This document shows, piece after piece, positions 5,603 through 9,489 of a stretch of 9,489 nucleotides of DNA; the first letter of the stretch is position 1, and each line of letters begins with the position of its first letter. A model generated the notes under the pieces. It was not told the origin of the DNA and made no database searches. It saw nothing but the letters and a program-made list of their open reading frames with translations. The position numbers and the translations under genes were made by a program. The DNA is from an uncultured Clostridia bacterium (GTDB lineage Bacteria > Bacillota > Clostridia > TANB77 > CAG-508): contig CAKPKI010000068.1 in NCBI GenBank assembly GCA_934167135.1, positions 1 to 9,489 of the forward strand, read 5' to 3'.

Positions 5603-5974
5603 CTATCTAATTGCATTTTTTATTTCCATTATAATTTTATAAAAACATTTGTTTTTGTCAATAATTAAAAATAAATTCCAAATTATTTCGTCACACATAC
5701 TGTCTACTTTGAAATCTACCTTCTGGTATATCTCTGGATAACATTTTTCTAACTCTTGAATTTGTATATTATTCATTGCTGTCATCGGTCTTGCAGACAT
5801 AGATTGCATATTCATCATCTGCATTCCTTGTGTTTGCATAGGAGCCATTGTTGGTACTACATCATAATTTGAATAATTATCATAACTATTATAGTTATAT
5901 GTATCTTGATAATTATTCATTGGTTGATATCCTAGTACACTTCTCATATAGTCTTCATATAATGAATCATTCAT
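5603..5974 (-). CDS. Small Met/Tyr/Asn-rich hypothetical protein
   Basis: I recognise no named family. From the preferred start the protein has 123 residues. It opens with MNDSLYEDYMRSVLGYQPM, then a Tyr/Asn/Asp-rich stretch (about 19-38), a Met/Gln-rich stretch (about 43-67), and a C-terminal part beginning ELEKCYPEIYQKV. The in-frame ATG at 5986 touches the AAAGGA ribosome binding site (5987-5992) with no spacer. The ATG at 5974 lies 12 bases from it and is the better start. The low-complexity composition recalls spore coat or other assembly proteins, though no coat motif can be named. The segment CYPEIYQKVDFKVDSMCDE lines up loosely with residues 2-20 of the Pro-rich protein at 1909-2412, after which the two differ completely. 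The gene is probably first in a unit with the ATPase, read from the promoter at 6011-6040. Confidence 0.7.
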   Translation of the reverse strand: MNDSLYEDYMRSVLGYQPMNNYQDTYNYNSYDNYSNYDVVPTMAPMQTQGMQMMNMQSMSARPMTAMNNIQIQELEKCYPEIYQKVDFKVDSMCDEIIWNLFLIIDKNKCFYKIIMEIKNAIR

Positions 5975-6010
5975 TCTAAATTCCATTCCTTTCTTTAAAA
6001 TTCATAATAC

Positions 6011-6040
6011 ATTATATGTCTAATATTTATTTATTGTTAA
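6011..6040 (-). promoter_or_regulatory. Promoter of the Met-rich protein-ATPase unit
   Basis: On the minus strand TTAACA (6040-6035) is followed by an 18-base spacer and a perfect TATAAT (6016-6011). The -35 box overlaps the murD stop codon, so this unit can be transcribed apart from murD. Transcription would start near 6004, leaving about 30 nt before the ATG at 5974. Confidence 0.65.
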
Positions 6041-7443
6041 AATTTCATAACAATCTCTTTAAATTGATTTCCTCTATCATACATATCTTTAAACATATCA
6101 AAACTTGTGCTAGCTGGCGAAAATAAAACAATTTGACCCGGTTTGGCAACTCTTTTAGCTAGTTGCATACTTTGTTCAAATGTTTCACACATATGTATAT
6201 CTAACTGCTTATTTTGTCTTTCTAATTCACACATTACCGCTTCATAAATTTTATTTGCAGTTTGACCAATTAAAATTAGGCATTTTACATTATCTACTAT
6301 TGGCTTTCCTATTGGTGTATAGTCTAAATTTTTATCAGCTCCACCAGCAATTAATACAATTTCTCTATCTTTAAAAGCATTTAATGCTGAGATTCCTCTA
6401 GTTGGGCTTGTGCTTGCAGAATCATTATACCATTCAACCCCATTAACTTTACGCACAAATTCTTGTCTGTGATGAACTCCTGTAAATTTTTTTATAGTTT
6501 CACTTGCTTCATCTGTATCAACAAAGTTTTTAGTTAAAGCTAATACTGTACATACATTTTGAAAATTGTGTATTCCCTTTATTTTCAATTCTCTAGTATC
6601 TAGAATATGTCTTCTTATTCCTTCATTACATTCTTTAATTATTCCATCTTCGTCAACAATAAAACCATTTTCAAGTTTTTGTTTGCTACTGAACATTATT
6701 ACTTTTCCATTTGCCTCATCTTTACAATCATTTGTAATTTCATTATCTGCATTTAAAACTAATATTCCATTTTCATCTTGATATTTGAATATGTTTTTCT
6801 TTGCATTAATATATTCCTTATAGTTTTTATGTATATTTAAATGATTTGGTGTAATATTTGTTATTGCAGAAATATCAGGGCTAATTCTCATGTTCATTAA
6901 TTGAAAACTGCTTAATTCTAATACAATTATGTCATTTGGTCTTATTTCTTTTAATTTTGTAAATAATGGTATTCCTATATTCCCACCTATATGAACCGTA
7001 TATCCTGCTTCTTTTAATACTTCCGCAGTTAATGTTGTCGTTGTTGTTTTTCCATCACTTCCTGTAATTCCTATAATTTTACAAGGTGCCAATTCCATTA
7101 ATTGTTCAATTTCGGTTGTAACTATTGCTCCTCTATTTGCTTCTAAAACTAGTTCTGGTTTTGTAGGTAAACAACTTGGTGACCTAAATATTAAATCAAA
7201 CCCATTTAAACATTTTAAATTATCTTTTCCTAAGTAATATTTGAATCCATATTCTTTTATCTTTAAAATTATTTCATCACTTATTTTTTCTTGTTCTCTA
7301 TCATCAAATACTGATACATCAGCTTGTTTATTATGCAAATATTCTATTAGTGGTACATTACTAACTCCAAGTCCAATTACTGCTACTTTTTTATTTTTTA
7401 AGTCTTCTTCAAATTTTTCTAGTCTTTCATTATTGAATTTCAC
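6037..7443 (-). CDS. murD: UDP-N-acetylmuramoyl-L-alanine:D-glutamate ligase
   Basis: MurD adds D-glutamate to UDP-MurNAc-L-Ala in cytoplasmic peptidoglycan precursor synthesis, with ATP hydrolysis. The 468 residues show the three Mur ligase domains: a Rossmann-like N-terminal domain (VAVIGLGVSN near 20-29), the ATP-binding central domain with P-loop GSDGKTTTT (128-136), and a C-terminal domain with HHRQEFV (324-330), NDSASTSPT (340-348) and GGADKNLDY (367-375). The end carries FSPASTSFDMF. The AKK segment at 214-216 fits the carbamylated-lysine position. Variants from the usual MurD are ITPNHLNIH instead of a DHLDxH motif, and NDSASTSP instead of NDSKATNP. Translation starts at a GTG (7443), chosen because AAAGGAGG at 7453-7460 lies 9 bases upstream. 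The start overlaps the end of the cmk-like gene by 14 bases, so the pair is a translationally linked operon. No other cell-wall gene of the usual mur cluster is adjacent. Confidence 0.96.
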   Translation of the reverse strand: MKFNNERLEKFEEDLKNKKVAVIGLGVSNVPLIEYLHNKQADVSVFDDREQEKISDEIILKIKEYGFKYYLGKDNLKCLNGFDLIFRSPSCLPTKPELVLEANRGAIVTTEIEQLMELAPCKIIGITGSDGKTTTTTLTAEVLKEAGYTVHIGGNIGIPLFTKLKEIRPNDIIVLELSSFQLMNMRISPDISAITNITPNHLNIHKNYKEYINAKKNIFKYQDENGILVLNADNEITNDCKDEANGKVIMFSSKQKLENGFIVDEDGIIKECNEGIRRHILDTRELKIKGIHNFQNVCTVLALTKNFVDTDEASETIKKFTGVHHRQEFVRKVNGVEWYNDSASTSPTRGISALNAFKDREIVLIAGGADKNLDYTPIGKPIVDNVKCLILIGQTANKIYEAVMCELERQNKQLDIHMCETFEQSMQLAKRVAKPGQIVLFSPASTSFDMFKDMYDRGNQFKEIVMKF

Positions 7444-8113
7444 TTGCCATTTCCTCCTTTATGTTTTTTAATACCAATTTTTCAGCTTCTTTTGCACTTG
7501 CACAATTTGTTACATCTATAATTTGGGTTTGTGGATATATCTTATAATATCCTGATTTTTCTTGAAGTTCATCTCTAATTTGTATCATTTCTTTTATTTG
7601 TTCTTTTGGTATTTCTTTATTATATTGTATATATTTTCTATTTGTTCTTTCTTCTATTGAAGCATCAATAAAAAAGTGATATGTAACATCAGGATACATT
7701 TTTACTATATCTCTTGAAGATAATATTACATTATATTTGTTTCTATATTTGTCTATTAATTCTTTTCCAAATTGATATAATTTTGTATTATCAGCTTTGT
7801 TACTAACCTTTGAAACCTCTATAGATGATTTTTTTGATTGTAACTCTTTTTCATCTATCTTTTTTCCGTTCATATATATTACTGTTTCTTTGTTTTCCAA
7901 TTTTATTTCTATTCCTAGTTTTTTCATAATGCTAAATGCTTCTATATTTTCTGTATCTTCAATTTTTGTTTGTAACATACCATATACTATTGCTCTATAT
8001 ATTTCTCCTCCATGCAATATTATAGAATTATCTATATCTTTTAATAATTCTCTACATATTGATGTTTTTCCAGCTCCAACTGTACCTTCTATTCCTATTA
8101 CTATATTTTTCAT
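7430..8113 (-). CDS. Cytidylate kinase-like protein (divergent)
   Basis: Cytidylate kinases phosphorylate CMP and dCMP using ATP. The 227 residues equal the normal Cmk length and follow its layout. The P-loop GTVGAGKTS is at 10-18. GGEIYRA (35-41) stands where canonical enzymes have DTGAMYRA. The NMP-domain segment MNGKKIDEKEL (81-91) corresponds to the usual NG-x-DV-T stretch. SSRDIVKMYPD (132-142) stands for DGRDIGT-x-x-x-PxA, and ASIEERTNRKY (151-161) for the LID region AS-x-EERA-x-RR. The changes in the acceptor-site motifs (DTGAM to HGGEI, and GRDIGT to SRDIVK) are unusual, so substrate choice may differ; I leave the symbol blank for that reason. AGAGG at 8121-8125 precedes the ATG by 7 bases. 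It is the first gene of a two-gene operon with murD, read from the promoter at 8180-8208. Confidence 0.75.
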   Translation of the reverse strand: MKNIVIGIEGTVGAGKTSICRELLKDIDNSIILHGGEIYRAIVYGMLQTKIEDTENIEAFSIMKKLGIEIKLENKETVIYMNGKKIDEKELQSKKSSIEVSKVSNKADNTKLYQFGKELIDKYRNKYNVILSSRDIVKMYPDVTYHFFIDASIEERTNRKYIQYNKEIPKEQIKEMIQIRDELQEKSGYYKIYPQTQIIDVTNCASAKEAEKLVLKNIKEEMASEIQ

Positions 8114-8179
8114 TTTTGTTCCTCTTTTCTATCAAAACTTAATTTTTTTGACAGATTTTATAATTATTTTACGCTAATT

Positions 8180-8208
8180 AGTATACCACATTCTTATATT
8201 GAAAACAA
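8180..8208 (-). promoter_or_regulatory. Promoter of the cmk-like/murD operon
   Basis: On the minus strand TATACT (8185-8180) is preceded by TGG, giving an extended -10, and lies 17 bases after TTGTTT (8208-8203), a weak -35. Transcription would start near 8173, with a leader of about 60 nt. No terminator for the upstream gene ending at 8232 is evident, so read-through is possible. Confidence 0.6.
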
Positions 8209-8231
8209 TATTATTTTTATTGAAAAAATTT

Positions 8232-8672
8232 TTATCTGTTCAATATTTTTCTAATAAATTTTATAATTTTATTTAAAATTCCTTTTTTCTCCACAACTAT
8301 CATTGAAGTTTCTCTAGGTTTTTCTTCAATTTTATTTTTACTCTTAAATAAATTATCAGGATTGTATTTTTCTCTTAATTCTTGCTCTTTTTTTAAATCA
8401 TTTTTACAATATAAATCTAATAATTCTTTTTTCTTAATTTCATCTTTACACCAATAATTATAATTTAATAATGCAAGTATTTCTAGTGTTTCTGGATTTA
8501 AATTCTGCTCTTCCAAAGGTTTATTAGTCACAATTGTTTTAGTATAATTACTTGATTTTTTTCTTTTGAACATTTCTCTTAATTGCTTTGGTATTTCTAT
8601 AATATATTTGGTGTCCATCAATCCAAGAATGAAATCTACTTCAGCATATGCTTCCATCGTAGATTGTTTCAT
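8232..8672 (-). CDS. Hypothetical protein with basic C-terminal tail
   Basis: I do not recognise a named domain. The 146-residue protein is lysine- and glutamate-rich and predicted mostly helical. The best-looking conserved stretch is PLEEQNLNPETLEILALLN (51-69), followed by NYWCKDEIKKKELLDLY and REKYNPDNLF. I recall similar small proteins from clostridial gut genomes, without a function. The last 20 residues, KGILNKIIKFIRKILNR, form a basic amphipathic segment that could touch a membrane or nucleic acid. There is no signal peptide. The start is firmly set by AAGGAGG (8681-8687) eight bases upstream. The TAA stop of the preceding gene overlaps this binding site (TAAGGAGG), which points to translational coupling. 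Confidence 0.75.
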   Translation of the reverse strand: MKQSTMEAYAEVDFILGLMDTKYIIEIPKQLREMFKRKKSSNYTKTIVTNKPLEEQNLNPETLEILALLNYNYWCKDEIKKKELLDLYCKNDLKKEQELREKYNPDNLFKSKNKIEEKPRETSMIVVEKKGILNKIIKFIRKILNR

Positions 8673-8685
8673 TTATAAATCCTCC

Positions 8686-9489
8686 TTATTGTTCTATTTC
8701 GTTTTCTTCTGTAGTTAATTGTTGCTCTTTTGCAAATTCATCTTTTATTACTTGTGTTTGTGTATTAATACCTGTTATTGACACTGCTTGTGTTGCATTT
8801 TCTATATCTAATGGTGTTAGTGTTTTTTTGTGTTCTGAAATAAATTGTTCTATGTTTCCTATCCCTTTATTTTCTATTTGAGGTGTTATTACATTATTTA
8901 CATATTGTGATTCTGCTAAGAGTTCTTCAATAGTTTTCTGTCCTTCTAATGCTGGATAAAAATCTGCTCCTTGTTGCATTAAAGATTGTAAATCAGCTGT
9001 ACTAGAAATTCCTTTTTCATTTAAAAATTGCATAACTGATTCTTCATATGTATTTTCTAGAACTTTTTCGTCAATTTCAATTCCAGAAGCCTCTAATATA
9101 GGTTTTAAAAATAGCAAATCTATTGTTGCTTCTTCCCAACCAATCAATTCAATTGGCATATGTTGGTATTGTTTATTTCTATTTACATCAGTAAATTTTT
9201 TTTCATTATCTTTAACCCACTTATCATGAATGTCAGATAATGTAGAAAGAACTAATTTATTTGTGTCTCCTACTTTTCCAATTTTATCTCCTACAGCTCT
9301 AAAAATATCGGCATCTTCTGGTCCCTCAAAAACCGCCTTGTTGTACTGTTCTGTTTCATTAAGAGTAAGTCCTTCTCCTTGTTCTAATAAATATTTTGTA
9401 ATTCCTTCTATTGCATAATTCATTGACCCTGTTGCATGTATTTTAGATTCTAATTCATCATATGAAAGTGTTTCTGCATCTTCATGAGC
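8686..9489 (-). CDS. Hypothetical protein, partial at the window's right edge
   Basis: I recognise no family. The reading frame does not begin at the ATG at 9423: it stays open for 22 more codons to the window edge (…SYDELESKIHATGS before that Met), and no convincing ribosome binding site precedes 9423. The true start therefore very probably lies outside. The visible 267 residues are acidic, mostly helical and soluble, with many short helix-loop units such as ITKYLLEQGEGL, FLNEKGISSTADLQ and EQFISEHKKTLTPLDIENA. These look like repeated helical modules ending in a Gly-containing turn, which suggests a long helical scaffold. The C-terminus (TTEENEIEQ) is disordered-looking. It lies directly upstream of, and is coupled to, the gene at 8232-8672. 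Confidence 0.75.
   Translation of the reverse strand, partial: AHEDAETLSYDELESKIHATGSMNYAIEGITKYLLEQGEGLTLNETEQYNKAVFEGPEDADIFRAVGDKIGKVGDTNKLVLSTLSDIHDKWVKDNEKKFTDVNRNKQYQHMPIELIGWEEATIDLLFLKPILEASGIEIDEKVLENTYEESVMQFLNEKGISSTADLQSLMQQGADFYPALEGQKTIEELLAESQYVNNVITPQIENKGIGNIEQFISEHKKTLTPLDIENATQAVSITGINTQTQVIKDEFAKEQQLTTEENEIEQ

Noticed and set aside
6034..6053. Second Rex-like inverted repeat (TTGTTA…TAACAA) at the end of murD
   Set aside because: The spacing between half-sites is two bases longer than the Rex consensus, and it lies in the final murD codons.

Overview
This AT-rich window looks like a chromosomal segment from a low-GC Gram-positive bacterium of the Clostridia type. The evidence is the strong AAGGAGG-type ribosome binding sites, TTGACA/TATAAT-like promoters, AGA/TAA-rich codon use with TGG for Trp, a peptidoglycan gene (murD), and a GMP synthase of clostridial character. 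I see no transposase, integrase, CRISPR array, tRNA or rRNA.

Layout. (1) Positions 1-186 hold a long rod-shaped structured RNA with a 22-bp closing stem and a large central bubble. The architecture is that of 6S RNA. (2) guaA (310-1848, +) follows with its own extended -10 promoter, and ends in a bidirectional terminator shared with the opposing operon. (3) A minus-strand operon runs from 4181 to 1909. It encodes an AAA_14/DUF4143 ATPase, a small RNA ligase-like nucleotidyltransferase (DUF5565 / RNA ligase 1 family) and a proline-rich protein. Its consensus promoter abuts a 28-bp perfect palindrome that contains an exact match to the Rex redox-repressor operator. (4) Positions about 4460-4739 (+) encode a compact, probably free-standing small RNA. 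It has a promoter, a 5' hairpin, two tandem ~115-nt copies of one complex fold with compensatory changes, and an intrinsic terminator. I cannot assign it to a named family, and it is the most interesting object here. (5) A second minus-strand unit (5974-4746) carries a Met/Tyr/Asn-rich small protein and a free-standing ABC-type ATPase, with its own promoter inside the end of murD. (6) A third minus-strand unit (8113-6037) carries a divergent cytidylate-kinase-like protein overlapping murD. (7) Two unrecognised genes close the window. The outer one stays open past the right edge, so it is partial.

How the genes relate. guaA, the cmk-like gene and murD are housekeeping functions in purine, pyrimidine and cell-wall synthesis. 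If the left-edge RNA is 6S, it would act globally on RNA polymerase. The ATPase-RNA ligase-Pro-rich operon and the tandem RNA are divergently transcribed from one intergenic region. That invites, but does not prove, a link between an RNA ligase and a structured RNA. Gene calls for guaA and murD are secure. The cmk and RNA ligase family calls are good. The functions of the remaining proteins are unknown.
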